Below, piece after piece: positions 1-9,584 of a DNA stretch of 37,602 nt; within the stretch, counting starts at the first letter, position 1, and each line of letters starts with the position of its first letter. This DNA comes from JBCAWW01 sp039024315 (GTDB lineage Bacteria > Bacteroidota > Bacteroidia > J057), in assembly GCA_039024315.1 (NCBI GenBank), contig JBCCQN010000064.1, positions 1 through 37,602 on the forward strand, given 5' to 3'. A program made the position numbers and the translations under genes. Under the pieces are notes generated by a model, which was not told the origin of the DNA, searched no databases, and worked only from the letters and a program-made list of their open reading frames with translations.

Positions 1-1
1 G

Positions 2-3000
2 AGTTTGGCGGTTTCACCGAACACTTTCACTTGTGCCGATGTCGGAGCTAATACAGTAACTTTAACGGTTACCGACAATAACAATAATGTTTCTACTTGT
101 ACCGCTACCGTAACGGTAGAAGACAATGTTGCTCCTACTGCGGTCTGCATTTCTTCTCCATTAATAGTACCAGTTAATAATGTGGTATCGATTACGGCTG
201 CTCAAATTGACGATGGTAGCACAGATGCTTGCGGGATTGCAAATTATGCTGTAAGTCCTTCCACATTTACTTGTGCTAATGTAGGAGCGAATACTGTAAC
301 ATTAACGGTAACGGATAACAATGGTAATTCAAGTTCTTGTACTGCTACTGTAATGATAGTGGACAATAATCCTCCCACTGCATTGTGCCAGCCTCACACT
401 GTAACGCTCGATGCCAATGGTAATGGCTCAATGACAGCTGCGGATATAGATGGCGGTAGCTCTGATAACTGTGGAATTGCAACGGTAGTGGCTTCTCAAA
501 CCGCCTTTACGTGTGCTGATGCAGCAGTTAGCCCCGTACCCGTTACCCTTACTGTAACGGACGTCAACGGTAATGTCTCTACCTGTGTAGCGCAGGTGAG
601 CGTACAAGATGTTACGAACCCCGTCATCACTTGCCCCGCTGCTATCACCGTGAGTGCTGATCCTGGTCAGTGTACTGCAGTAGTAACAAGCTTAGGTCTG
701 GCTACTGCCACTGATGAATGTGGGATCGCTTCTATTGTCAATGACTTTAATGCCAACGGCGCAGATGCCAATGGTACCTATAATGTTGGAACGAGAAACG
801 TTACTTTCCTCGCAACTGATAACAATGGTAATGTTGCGACTTGTGTAGTTGCTGTAACGGTGGAAGACAATGAGCTCCCCACTATTACTTGTAATGGTGA
901 TATTACAGTCAGTAATTTCCCAGGTCTTTGTACTGCACCTGTCCCCTACGTGGTCATTGCGAACGATAATTGCCCCGGCTTTACCGTAGCACAAACTGCT
1001 GGTTTAGCTTCTGGTGCTCAGTTCCCCGTGGGAACTACTACTAATACCTTTGTAGTAACAGATGCGAGTGGTAACACAGCTACTTGTAGCTTCGATGTAA
1101 CGGTAGAAGACAACCAAAGCCCGTCGATAATCTGTCCTCCAGATCTTGTTGTCAATAATGATCCAGGTATCTGTGGTGCGGTGATCAATTATACACCTCC
1201 GATGGGTGTGGACAACTGTCCGCTACCGGCAAATGCCACTCAGCTTACTTCAGGACCTGCACCAGGTGCTACCTTCCCAGTTGGTATTACCACTGTGGAA
1301 TACACCGTAACAGATGCAGTAGGCCAAACAGCAGTGTGTACATTTGACGTTACCGTCAACGATAACGAAAACCCAGTCTTCACGGGTTGTCCAAATAATA
1401 TTACAGTTGGAAATGATTTGGGCGCTTGCGGCGCTAATGTAAACTGGATTCCTCCAGTAGGTTCTGACAATTGTAGCGCGACGATTACTGCTAGTCATAA
1501 CCCAGGCGATTTCTTCCCTGTGGGTACGACCGTAGTCAGTTATACTGCGACAGACGCTGCTGGTAATGTTGGGGTTTGCACCTTCAACGTAACAGTCAAT
1601 GACACTGAGCTGCCTACCATTACTTGCCCCGCCAATATCGTTGTAGGTACTGATCCTGGTCAGTGTGATGCAGTGGTTAATTACTCAGTTACTGGTAATG
1701 ATAATTGTCCTGGCTTCAATATCTCTCAGACTGCAGGTCTTGCCTCTGGCGCTACTTTCCCATTAGGTGCTACAACAGTAACCTATGAGATTACTGACGC
1801 CGCTGGTAATACCGCAAATTGCTCGTTTATCGTAACGGTCAATGATACCGAAAATCCGGCCCTTACTTGTCCCGCCAATATTACGGTCAACAACACGCCT
1901 GGACTTTGTGAGGCAGTAGTAACTTATGCTGCGCCTGTAGGGACTGATAATTGCCCCGGCGTTTCAACTGCCTTATTTAATGGCTTAGCCTCAGGCTCAG
2001 CGTTCCCTGTAGGGGTAAATACCGTAACCTACCGCGCGACTGATGCCGCTGGTAATACGACAGACTGTTTCTTTACTGTAACAGTCATTGATAATGAAGA
2101 TCCGACTATCGTTTGTTCTATTCCTGTATTACAAACCGCAGACCCAGGGGTTTGTGGGGCCAATGTAACTTTCTCTGCTCCGGTGACAGCCGATAATTGT
2201 CCAGGTGAAGGGGTTAGCTTGATCTCGGGTATTCCTAATGGTGGTTTCTTCCCTGTGGGAACGACGACCAACACCTATCGGGTAACGGATGCTTCTGGAA
2301 ATACTGCCGATTGTAGCTTTACCATCACCATTACTGATGATGAAGACCCTGTAGTTACTTGTCCTGCTGACATTGTACAGAGCAACGACGCTGGTGTTTG
2401 TGAAGCGAATGTGACGGTACCTAATCCTACGATTACTGATAATTGTCCAGGTCCGTTTACCATTACGAATGACTATAACAACACCAATGATGCAAGTGAT
2501 ATCTATCCAGTCGGTATTACTACCGTGACCTTTACGATCACTGACCCTGCGGGCAACACTACGACTTGCTCCATGAACGTAACCGTTGAGGATACTGAGA
2601 ATCCAACTATCCTTTGTCCCTTCCCAAGTCAAATTGCCTTGAATGGTGCTGGTATCGTTGACCTCTCTCAATTACCCTTCTTCAACCAATCAGTTGATAA
2701 CTGTGGTCCGGTAACTATCTCATTTGCGCCAAAAACAATCTATGATTGTAGCGATGCGGGTACTACTACCGTGATTACGATCACGGCAACTGATGGCGCT
2801 GGAAATACAAACTCTTGTATTACGGCCCTAACGGTAGTCGATAACGTATCTCCAACAGTCAACTGCCCCGCGAATATTACTACTCCCGTAGATCCAGGTC
2901 TATGTTCTGCAGTAGTAACTTATGCTGCGCCAACCTTCTCTGATAATTGCCCCGGATCGACTATCGTCCAGACTGCTGGTCTAATAAGCGGCTCTATCTT

Positions 3001-6000
3001 CCCTGTTGGTGTTACGACTAACTCCTTCGAAGTAACTGATGCAGTGGGTAATGTTTCTGTATGTTCATTTGATGTTACTGTCGTTGATAGCGAGAACCCT
3101 ACTATCACTTGTCCAGCCAACATTGTACAAGCTAATGACGCTGGTCTATGCTCTGCAGTAATCACATATGCAGTAGGCTTTGGTGATAATTGCCCAGGTG
3201 CTACCCTTACTCAAACCGCTGGTTTACCAAGCGGTAGTGCGTTCCCCGTAGGGACAACTACTAACACCTTTGTCGTAACTGATTTAGTAGGTAACTCTGT
3301 TACTTGCAGCTTTGACGTTACGATCAATGATACGGAGGATCCGGTGATTACTTGCCCCGCAGACATTACTGTACAGGCAACGACTGGATTATGTGAAGCG
3401 GTAGTAAACTACACGATCCCAACCGTTACTGACAACTGTGTTCCTTCTCCAATACCGACCTTGACGGGTGGATTAGGTTCAGGTGCTGCTTTCCCAGTAG
3501 GTACAACTACTGAAACGTATAGCTTTACGGATCCTTCTGGTAATACTGTAAGCTGTAGCTTTACCGTAACGGTAGAAGACAATGTGGCCCCAGCGCTCAC
3601 TTGTCCTGCCAATATCACGGTCAATAACGACGCTGGTCTATGTGGAGCAGTGGTAAGTTGGACAGTACCAACCCCAGTGGACAACTGTGCTGGTTCAGCG
3701 ATTGCTGGTTATACCTTATTAGGTAGCTTTGCCGGTAATGATTATTATATCTCCAATACTCCTTCCGATTGGGCGACTGCTAGTCTAGCTGCTCAAGCCA
3801 CTGGTGGCCACCTAGCGGTGATTGAAACAGCAGCCGAAAACGCTTTCATCGCAGGAGCGATTGGTGCCGACCTTCACTGGATAGGTTATACTGATGCTGC
3901 TGTAGAAGGTACCTTTGAGTGGGTAACTGGCATACAATCGGCCTTCGAATCTTGGACGCCTGGCGAACCCAATGACTTTGGTGGAGTAGAAGACCATGCC
4001 GCTATCTTTAACAATGGTCTTTGGTTAGACCTTGATGGTACTTCGGCAAGACTCTCTATCTTGGAGATTGGTACTTCACAGCTCAACAGCCCTGCTCCAG
4101 GTAGCCTCTTCCCTGTTGGAACAACTACGGTAAGCTATCAAGCAGTTGATGTCAACGGCAATGTAGCTACTTGCTCCTTTGATGTAACAGTGCTGGATGT
4201 CGAAGATCCAACCATAGCTTGTCCTGCCAACATCACGGTCAACAATGATCCCGGTGATTGTGGGGCAGTAGTAACTTATGCTGATCCTACCACTACCGAT
4301 AACTGTCCAGGTGAAACGGTAACGCAGACTGCTGGTTTGGCAAGCGGTATGAGCTTCCCTGTGGGAACGACTACCAATACCTTTGTCGTAACTGATGCTA
4401 GTGGTAATACTGCTACCTGCAGCTTTGATGTAACAGTTAATGATACTGAAGCTCCAACGATTGTCTGTCCGACAGCTGTCATCGTCAACAATGATCCAGG
4501 GCTATGTTCTGCCGTAGTAACTTACGCCATGCCAGTATCGGCTGACAATTGTCCTGGAATTACAGTCGTACAAACTGCCGGCCTTCCTTCTGGTAGTGTC
4601 TTCCTAGTGGGGACAACTACCAATACCTTTGTCGTAACGGATGCCGCTGGCCTCACCGCTACTTGTAGCTTTGATGTTACGGTCAACGATACAGAGAATC
4701 CAACCATCGTATGTCCTGCCAACATTACCCAAAGTGTTGATCCTGGTTCATGTGATGCGGTTGTAACCTATACCCCTCCTGTAGGAACAGATAACTGTAA
4801 TTCTACCACGGTACTGACGACAGCAGGATTTGGTAGTGGTGCTACCTTCCCATTAGGAACTACCACTGTTACCTACACCGTTACAGACGCTTCTGGTAAC
4901 ACTGCAAGCTGTAGCTTCGACGTTACCATCGTAGATCAAGATCCTCCGACAATCAATTGTCCTGCGGATATCACCGTTTCTGCCCCGATGGGTACTTGTG
5001 ATGCGGTGGTTACTTATGCTGCGGTAACAGCTACTGATGGCTGCCCTGGTATAGGTGCTGTGGTACAAACTGCAGGTCTTGCCAGTGGTTCTACCTTCCC
5101 AGTTGGGGTTACTACTAACACATTTGAAGTAACGGATGCCGCTGGAAATACCTCTACTTGTTCGTTTGATGTAACCGTGGAGGATAATGAAGATCCAGTG
5201 ATCACTTGCCCTGCGGATATAACTGTCTTTGCCAATGGCGGTCAGTGTACAGCGCTGGTCAACTATACCGGAGCTTCTGCCACCGACAACTGTGGAATAC
5301 CTACCGTCAACTTGATTTCTGGTCTAGGTAGTGGCGGATCGTTCCCTGTAGGGGTAAATACTGAAACTTACCAAGCTGTAGATGCAAGTGGTAATACTGC
5401 AACTTGTTCATTTACCATCACGGTAGTTGATAATCAAGATCCAACGATTACTTGTCCTGCTGACATAGTGATGGGTAACGACCCTGGTGTCTGTGGGGCG
5501 ACGGTAACTTTTGCCGACCCGACCTTCAATGACAACTGTCCCGGTTCTATACTGACTCAGACTGCTGGCCAAGCGAGTGGTACAGTCTTCCCGATTGGTA
5601 CTACGACCAATACATTTGTGATTACCGATCCATCTGGAAATACCGCGACTTGTAGCTTTGACGTAACGGTCAATGATACTGAGGCACCAGTCATCAGCTG
5701 CCCTGCCAATATCACGGTTACAGCCGGTCCTGGTCTTTGTGATGAGATTGTGATTTATCCTGGAGTAACAGCCACAGACAACTGTCCAGGAGCACCGACG
5801 ATCTCATTGATCGCAGGTCTTAGCAGTGGTGCGAACTTCCCTGTGGGAATCACGACTGTTACCTACGAAGCGGAAGATGCCATCGGTAACATCAGTACTT
5901 GTAGCTTTACCGTAAATGTATTGGCAGCAGTACCGATCACACAGGCTACCATCAATACGCCGGTTAATGCAATAACTATGGCGGCGGAGCTTTGTGAAGA

Positions 6001-7303
6001 TGAAGATCTGACGCTCTCTGCCTCTGTGCCAAATGCTGGCACTGGTGAAGTGGGTACTTGGTCCTTTGTTGGTACGGCTCCAGCGAGCTTTACTTTCCTC
6101 CCTGATGCCAATGATCCAAACGCAGTTCTCTCTGGTATCACGGCTTCACCACCAGTTTATGAGCTTGAATGGGCGATTACTGACGGCTGTATCACCACTA
6201 GAGATACTATTTTGATTCAGGTTAATCCTAAGCCAAGTGGTGTGATTTTGGAGACGATGCCTATCAGTGCCTTTGGTGCATCTGATGGAGAGTTGTTGGC
6301 CTTACCACTGAGTGGAACGCCAGGCTACTTCTTCCAGTGGGATAATGCACCTGCAAATTCAACGACACCATCGATTTCAGGCCTAGCTACTGGAACCTAT
6401 ACGGTAGTCATTTCTGACACCAAAGGTTGTGATGATACGCTCTCTTATTTCTTAGACCAACCTGCTGCTCAAACAGTTTTGGTGAGTCCTAAAGTAATCC
6501 TAGGAGGTGCAGTTGACATCATTACGGGTGAAATGAACGATAATCTGCGAGGATTAGCGGACTTCCCATTGACGGAGCCATACACTGCTGCTGGTTTTCC
6601 TGCTCTCAATGCAGGTAGCAGCTTGACTACCAATGCAGGTGTGCTATCTGTAACGGGTAGTGATGCGATTGTGGATTGGATATTGGTCGAAATCCGAGAT
6701 AAAACGGATCGCTCCGTATTGTTAGGACGCCAACCGGCCTTACTGCAAGCAGATGGTGATATTGTTGATGCGGGTGATGGCGTTTCGCCTGTCGCAATCA
6801 TTGGTACACCGGATGACTATTATGTCGCCATTCGCCACCGTAATCACCTTGGGGTGATGTCTGACGCTGTGCTTAGCTTAAATGATGCTACTACCACGCT
6901 GGCGGACTTTACCGATGGTAGTGTAGTCGCTTATCAACTCCCGCTTGCCAATGCCCTTAGTAGAGCGCCATTGCAAGTCCTTTCAGGACCTGCCTTTGCC
7001 ACTACGACCTTTGGTTTATGGGGAGGGGATTCAAATGGCGATAAAGTTGTAACTTACGCCGGAGCTACTTCAGATTTATCTCCTGTATCGATCAAAGTCT
7101 TGACAGATCTTGGCAATCCGACTTTCTCCTTGACTTATCAAGTCCCAGGATATAATATTGAAGACTTGAATATGGATGGTTTGGTAACTTATGCAGGTAG
7201 TGCCACAGAGATCACGGTGATTACAATCAACGTACTCTTGCACCCTGACAACGTGAGTCCTCCATTTAGTCTATCGTTCCAGATTTATGAACAAATACCT
7301 TAA
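2..7303 (+). CDS. Giant HYR-repeat surface/secreted protein with nested C-type lectin domain (5' end outside window)
   Basis: The reading frame is open to the left edge, so the true start and signal peptide lie outside the window. About 23 HYR-type (hyalin) Ig-like units of ~80 residues are visible up to about nt 5925. Each shows a CPA(N/D)I(T/V) start, DNCPG, FPVGTT, VTDxxGNT and CSFDVTV(N/E)D pattern. The first three units are a divergent subtype, and unit 12 is also divergent. One unit near nt 3590-4200 is interrupted by a C-type lectin domain with an EPN motif. After the repeats come an Ig-like region, a module seen in Saprospiraceae surface proteins (MNDNLRGL, LTEPYTAAGF), and two EF-hand/dockerin-like loops near nt 7028 and 7163. 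No type A T9SS sorting domain is visible at the end (it finishes IYEQIP). An adhesive, extracellular, Ca2+-stabilised role is inferred. Family assignment is sure; ligand and export route are not. Confidence 0.93.
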   Translation, partial: SLAVSPNTFTCADVGANTVTLTVTDNNNNVSTCTATVTVEDNVAPTAVCISSPLIVPVNNVVSITAAQIDDGSTDACGIANYAVSPSTFTCANVGANTVTLTVTDNNGNSSSCTATVMIVDNNPPTALCQPHTVTLDANGNGSMTAADIDGGSSDNCGIATVVASQTAFTCADAAVSPVPVTLTVTDVNGNVSTCVAQVSVQDVTNPVITCPAAITVSADPGQCTAVVTSLGLATATDECGIASIVNDFNANGADANGTYNVGTRNVTFLATDNNGNVATCVVAVTVEDNELPTITCNGDITVSNFPGLCTAPVPYVVIANDNCPGFTVAQTAGLASGAQFPVGTTTNTFVVTDASGNTATCSFDVTVEDNQSPSIICPPDLVVNNDPGICGAVINYTPPMGVDNCPLPANATQLTSGPAPGATFPVGITTVEYTVTDAVGQTAVCTFDVTVNDNENPVFTGCPNNITVGNDLGACGANVNWIPPVGSDNCSATITASHNPGDFFPVGTTVVSYTATDAAGNVGVCTFNVTVNDTELPTITCPANIVVGTDPGQCDAVVNYSVTGNDNCPGFNISQTAGLASGATFPLGATTVTYEITDAAGNTANCSFIVTVNDTENPALTCPANITVNNTPGLCEAVVTYAAPVGTDNCPGVSTALFNGLASGSAFPVGVNTVTYRATDAAGNTTDCFFTVTVIDNEDPTIVCSIPVLQTADPGVCGANVTFSAPVTADNCPGEGVSLISGIPNGGFFPVGTTTNTYRVTDASGNTADCSFTITITDDEDPVVTCPADIVQSNDAGVCEANVTVPNPTITDNCPGPFTITNDYNNTNDASDIYPVGITTVTFTITDPAGNTTTCSMNVTVEDTENPTILCPFPSQIALNGAGIVDLSQLPFFNQSVDNCGPVTISFAPKTIYDCSDAGTTTVITITATDGAGNTNSCITALTVVDNVSPTVNCPANITTPVDPGLCSAVVTYAAPTFSDNCPGSTIVQTAGLISGSIFPVGVTTNSFEVTDAVGNVSVCSFDVTVVDSENPTITCPANIVQANDAGLCSAVITYAVGFGDNCPGATLTQTAGLPSGSAFPVGTTTNTFVVTDLVGNSVTCSFDVTINDTEDPVITCPADITVQATTGLCEAVVNYTIPTVTDNCVPSPIPTLTGGLGSGAAFPVGTTTETYSFTDPSGNTVSCSFTVTVEDNVAPALTCPANITVNNDAGLCGAVVSWTVPTPVDNCAGSAIAGYTLLGSFAGNDYYISNTPSDWATASLAAQATGGHLAVIETAAENAFIAGAIGADLHWIGYTDAAVEGTFEWVTGIQSAFESWTPGEPNDFGGVEDHAAIFNNGLWLDLDGTSARLSILEIGTSQLNSPAPGSLFPVGTTTVSYQAVDVNGNVATCSFDVTVLDVEDPTIACPANITVNNDPGDCGAVVTYADPTTTDNCPGETVTQTAGLASGMSFPVGTTTNTFVVTDASGNTATCSFDVTVNDTEAPTIVCPTAVIVNNDPGLCSAVVTYAMPVSADNCPGITVVQTAGLPSGSVFLVGTTTNTFVVTDAAGLTATCSFDVTVNDTENPTIVCPANITQSVDPGSCDAVVTYTPPVGTDNCNSTTVLTTAGFGSGATFPLGTTTVTYTVTDASGNTASCSFDVTIVDQDPPTINCPADITVSAPMGTCDAVVTYAAVTATDGCPGIGAVVQTAGLASGSTFPVGVTTNTFEVTDAAGNTSTCSFDVTVEDNEDPVITCPADITVFANGGQCTALVNYTGASATDNCGIPTVNLISGLGSGGSFPVGVNTETYQAVDASGNTATCSFTITVVDNQDPTITCPADIVMGNDPGVCGATVTFADPTFNDNCPGSILTQTAGQASGTVFPIGTTTNTFVITDPSGNTATCSFDVTVNDTEAPVISCPANITVTAGPGLCDEIVIYPGVTATDNCPGAPTISLIAGLSSGANFPVGITTVTYEAEDAIGNISTCSFTVNVLAAVPITQATINTPVNAITMAAELCEDEDLTLSASVPNAGTGEVGTWSFVGTAPASFTFLPDANDPNAVLSGITASPPVYELEWAITDGCITTRDTILIQVNPKPSGVILETMPISAFGASDGELLALPLSGTPGYFFQWDNAPANSTTPSISGLATGTYTVVISDTKGCDDTLSYFLDQPAAQTVLVSPKVILGGAVDIITGEMNDNLRGLADFPLTEPYTAAGFPALNAGSSLTTNAGVLSVTGSDAIVDWILVEIRDKTDRSVLLGRQPALLQADGDIVDAGDGVSPVAIIGTPDDYYVAIRHRNHLGVMSDAVLSLNDATTTLADFTDGSVVAYQLPLANALSRAPLQVLSGPAFATTTFGLWGGDSNGDKVVTYAGATSDLSPVSIKVLTDLGNPTFSLTYQVPGYNIEDLNMDGLVTYAGSATEITVITINVLLHPDNVSPPFSLSFQIYEQIP
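3700..4080 (+). other. C-type lectin-like domain inserted inside a HYR repeat
   Basis: The host HYR unit starts normally (CPANITVNN, then TPVDNC), breaks off after about nt 3705, and resumes after about nt 4080 with the usual SPAPGSLFPVGTTTVSY half. The inserted ~120 residues show the CTLD signatures: WATASLAAQATGGHLAVI near the start, HWIGYTD in the middle, WTPGEPNDF carrying the EPN Ca2+/sugar-binding motif, and WLDLDG where WND is usual. In animal lectins EPN is associated with mannose-type ligands; transferring that specificity here is inference. The clean split points to a nested domain insertion. Confidence 0.85.
7028..7200 (+). other. Pair of dockerin-like EF-hand loops at the end of the HYR protein
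   Basis: Two similar segments about 45 residues apart read GDSNGDKVVTYAG and EDLNMDGLVTYAG. Both have the spaced Asp/Asn pattern of EF-hand Ca2+ loops, followed by a conserved hydrophobic stretch (SIKVL and TINVL). Duplicated loops of this kind define dockerin-type modules. I cannot say whether this is a true dockerin that binds a cohesin or only a Ca2+-stabilised terminal module. Confidence 0.55.
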
Positions 7304-7311
7304 TTCTGAAT

Positions 7312-8433
7312 ATGATGAAAACACCTTTGGTATTTAAACTAACTTGTTTATTTGGGCTTTTATGCCTGCTTGCACCCAGTATTCAGGCGCAATGTGGAAG
7401 CCCTTGCCTAGATGTAGGTTTGAGTGTTGACAATAACACTCAAGAGTTAACGGTATCTGCCACCGCATCCGCCAACATGACCGCTTTTCCAGTCAATGCC
7501 TTCAACGTGAGTGTATTGACAATAAAGTGGCCAGAGCTAAGCGGTGGAGGTAACCCTGTCACTATTTCCTCTGTAACCGATCTTTATGGTTTTAATCTAG
7601 CGGCTGATGGTGCGCCACAGCTAAATGGAGGATTTTATTACCAAAAGTTTTCTGGGGATGCGGGAAATGCGCAATTGTCCTTTGTGGCTGCTACTGCGAC
7701 CGATATCTTAGAAGTCGCGTTTACCACTAGCGAAAGCACCGTTGTGTTTGAATTGACCAATGACGGCTTTACGCAAGGACCTTTCAATGGCTTTCCTGCC
7801 TTGATCGGTTTGTTAGGGGAGCGATTCAACGGATTTGCCCCGAGTACAGCTACTTACAATGAGCCGACTTTTCCGGTAGAGTGGTTATATTTTGACGCAC
7901 AAGCTATCGATAGCCGTGAAGCAGAGCTTAGCTGGGCGACGGCAGCGGAAGGCAATAACAATTTTTTCCAAGTGGAGAAAAGTGTTGATGGTGATCTCTT
8001 CGAACCCATTGCCCGCGTGCAAGGCGTAGGCAATTCTACCACTACGCAAGAGTATGAGTATCTCGACAAAGATTACATTGCTCCTAAGGTGTTTTACCGC
8101 CTCAAGCAAGTGGACTATGACGGGACATTTCAACACTCTGATATCGTAGAGGTAAACTTTGAAGCTGGCATTGCCTCCCGTTTAGAGTTTGAACTCTTCC
8201 CTAACCCTGCTCATTCTGTAGTTACGCTCAAGTCCCTCGAAAGAGTGGAAGGTACTTTTAGAGTCGAGATCGTAGATGTAACTGGCCGCAAGGTCTGGAA
8301 AGGCATCTTTGAAGAAAATATCGAAGGCCTTACTATCCCTGTTGATCGTTTGGCTGAGGGAATCTACACGGTTTATTTGGTCGGCCCCAAATTAGGGACC
8401 AACCATTTTGCTGGACGTTTCGTCAAGAAATAG
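7312..8433 (+). CDS. Secreted T9SS cargo protein, type A sorting domain
   Basis: 373 aa. A signal peptide covers about residues 1-26 and ends SIQAQ. The N-terminal ~160 residues are beta-rich and unassigned, with a loosely cohesin-like look. Residues ~190-285 form the Fn3-like segment common in Bacteroidota cargo (PVEWLYFDAQ, LSWATAAE, FYRLKQVDYDG). Residues ~290-373 are a type A T9SS sorting domain (FELFPNPA, VDVTGRKVW, LAEGIYTVYL). It starts 8 nt after the HYR gene stop, at either of two adjacent ATG codons, so it is probably co-transcribed with that gene. It should be exported by Sec, then T9SS, and be surface-attached or released. Its specific function is unknown. Confidence 0.88.
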   Translation: MMKTPLVFKLTCLFGLLCLLAPSIQAQCGSPCLDVGLSVDNNTQELTVSATASANMTAFPVNAFNVSVLTIKWPELSGGGNPVTISSVTDLYGFNLAADGAPQLNGGFYYQKFSGDAGNAQLSFVAATATDILEVAFTTSESTVVFELTNDGFTQGPFNGFPALIGLLGERFNGFAPSTATYNEPTFPVEWLYFDAQAIDSREAELSWATAAEGNNNFFQVEKSVDGDLFEPIARVQGVGNSTTTQEYEYLDKDYIAPKVFYRLKQVDYDGTFQHSDIVEVNFEAGIASRLEFELFPNPAHSVVTLKSLERVEGTFRVEIVDVTGRKVWKGIFEENIEGLTIPVDRLAEGIYTVYLVGPKLGTNHFAGRFVKK

Positions 8434-8456
8434 TCTCCAACAAGGTATTTTTTATG

Positions 8457-8487
8457 GCCTTCTCACTTCGGTGGGAAGGCTTTTTTT
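8457..8487 (+). terminator. Intrinsic terminator of the HYR/T9SS operon
   Basis: A 10-bp stem (GCCTTCTCAC with GTGGGAAGGC, one G-T pair) closes a TTCG tetraloop and is followed by seven T residues. It lies 24 nt after the stop codon of the T9SS cargo gene. Confidence 0.92.
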
Positions 8488-8538
8488 ATGGCTGAGGCAT
8501 GGCATTCATAGATAGGGTCGAGTGCGTTATTCATTTTA

Positions 8539-8677
8539 CCGCTGCGCGGAACGCTTGTCTGTTACAGCAGGACAGTTGACGGCGTATGCCATACGCCGCC
8601 ACGAGGGGCGGAATATGGAGGGACTAATTGTATGCGCCCCAGAATGCACCCAGAGAGATAAGCGTTCTGCGCAGCAG
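8539..8677. repeat. REP-like inverted pair A
   Basis: The left arm (8539-8556) is CCGCTGCGCGGAACGCTT and the right arm (8660-8677) is AAGCGTTCTGCGCAGCAG. They are inverted, 16/18 matched copies of the family found at four other intergenic sites in this window. Each arm can fold alone as a 4-bp stem with a 3-nt loop. Between the arms lies a second hairpin, an 8-bp CGGCGTAT stem with a GCC loop at 8580-8598. The element sits between two convergent genes. Confidence 0.85.
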
Positions 8678-8715
8678 TAAAGCTCCTCCGCATAAAGTAG
8701 ATAGTATATCAATGT

Positions 8716-9396
8716 CTAATCAGGCGATCCCCCTACAATGAGGACGATTTCCCCTTTTACGGATCGTTTGGCGAAATGAGCTTGCAACTCGGCGAGGCTA
8801 CCCCTAACGCATTCCTCGTGGATCTTACTGATTTCACGCACGACAGCCCCCGGCCGATCCAATCCCCATACTTCGGCTAATTGGCCTAGCGTCTTGACCA
8901 GGCGGTGGGGCGATTCATAAAAAACCATAGTTCGTTGTTCGACTGCTAGCTTTTGTAAGCGGGTTTGACGCCCCTTTTTAGGGGGGAGGAAACCTTCAAA
9001 GACAAAGCGATCACACGGCAAACCACTGTTGACTAGGGCGGGTACAAAAGCTGTTGGTCCCGGCAAGGTTTCTACGCTTATATCGCGGGCGATGGCTTCC
9101 CTTACCAGCAAAAATCCCGGGTCTGAGATAGCAGGAGTACCCGCGTCGCTTATCACAGCCAAATGCAATTCTTCGGCTTCAATCTGATCTAGTAAGAGAG
9201 GCACTTTTTTATGCTCGTTATGCTGATGTAATGCCGTCTGAGGGGTGCTGATCGAGTGGTGCTTGAGTAAAATACCAGAGGTGCGGGTATCTTCCGCTGC
9301 GATCAAATCTGCCTCTTCGAGGAGACGTAGTGCCCGCAGGGTAATATCTTCAAGATTGCCAATGGGGGTAGGAATGAGGGTGATTTTAGTACTCAA
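8716..9396 (-). CDS. rsmI: 16S rRNA (cytidine(1402)-2'-O)-methyltransferase RsmI
   Basis: 226 aa of the tetrapyrrole-methylase superfamily. RsmI uses S-adenosylmethionine to 2'-O-methylate C1402 in the 16S rRNA P-site. Visible motifs are PTPIGNLEDITLRAL at the N-terminus, AEDTRTSG, SDAGTPAISDPG, LPGPTAFVPALVNSGL, FEGFLPPKKGR and YESPHR, in family order. It is shorter than the ~286-aa E. coli enzyme and lacks its C-terminal extension. The frame appears to start at a TTG codon (9394-9396): homologues begin only a few residues before LxPTPIGN and no ATG is available there. No Shine-Dalgarno is evident. It is monocistronic. Confidence 0.94.
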   Translation of the reverse strand: MSTKITLIPTPIGNLEDITLRALRLLEEADLIAAEDTRTSGILLKHHSISTPQTALHQHNEHKKVPLLLDQIEAEELHLAVISDAGTPAISDPGFLLVREAIARDISVETLPGPTAFVPALVNSGLPCDRFVFEGFLPPKKGRQTRLQKLAVEQRTMVFYESPHRLVKTLGQLAEVWGLDRPGAVVREISKIHEECVRGSLAELQAHFAKRSVKGEIVLIVGGSPD

Positions 9397-9404
9397 AGCG
9401 AATT

Positions 9405-9504
9405 AGTATTAAGTATGAAGTAGAGAGTAGAGAGAATATCCAATCGGCACAGATATTTACAAGGGCTATGTCTTTGTACTTACTACTTTTACTTCTTACT
9501 TCAA
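9405..9504. repeat. Inverted AAGTA-type low-complexity arrays
   Basis: Short irregular arrays of AAGTA/AGTAG units lie at about 9405-9438, and in reverse complement (TACTT/ACTTC units) at about 9476-9504. Similar tracts recur near 10520-10537 and 16343-16378. No coding capacity is seen. Confidence 0.5.
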
Positions 9505-9511
9505 ATAGTAA

Positions 9512-9557
9512 TAGCCAATGCAAAAGTAATGGACAATCATCACTTTTACATTGGCTA
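9512..9557. terminator. Long hairpin downstream of the LytTR regulator
   Basis: A 16-bp stem with one mismatch pairs TAGCCAATGCAAAAGT (9512-9527) with ACTTTTACATTGGCTA (9542-9557) around a 14-nt loop. It lies just past the stop of the minus-strand regulator gene. The best T-run (six T) is on the plus strand, so terminator activity for the minus-strand gene is likely but not clear-cut. Confidence 0.6.
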
Positions 9558-9584
9558 GAGCTTTTTTGTCGCCTTAGTTATAGG

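Noticed and set aside
2129..2671. Antisense ORF of 180 codons and many shorter ones under the HYR repeats
   Set aside because: They are frame shadows of a long low-stop repetitive gene; none has a recognisable product or start context.
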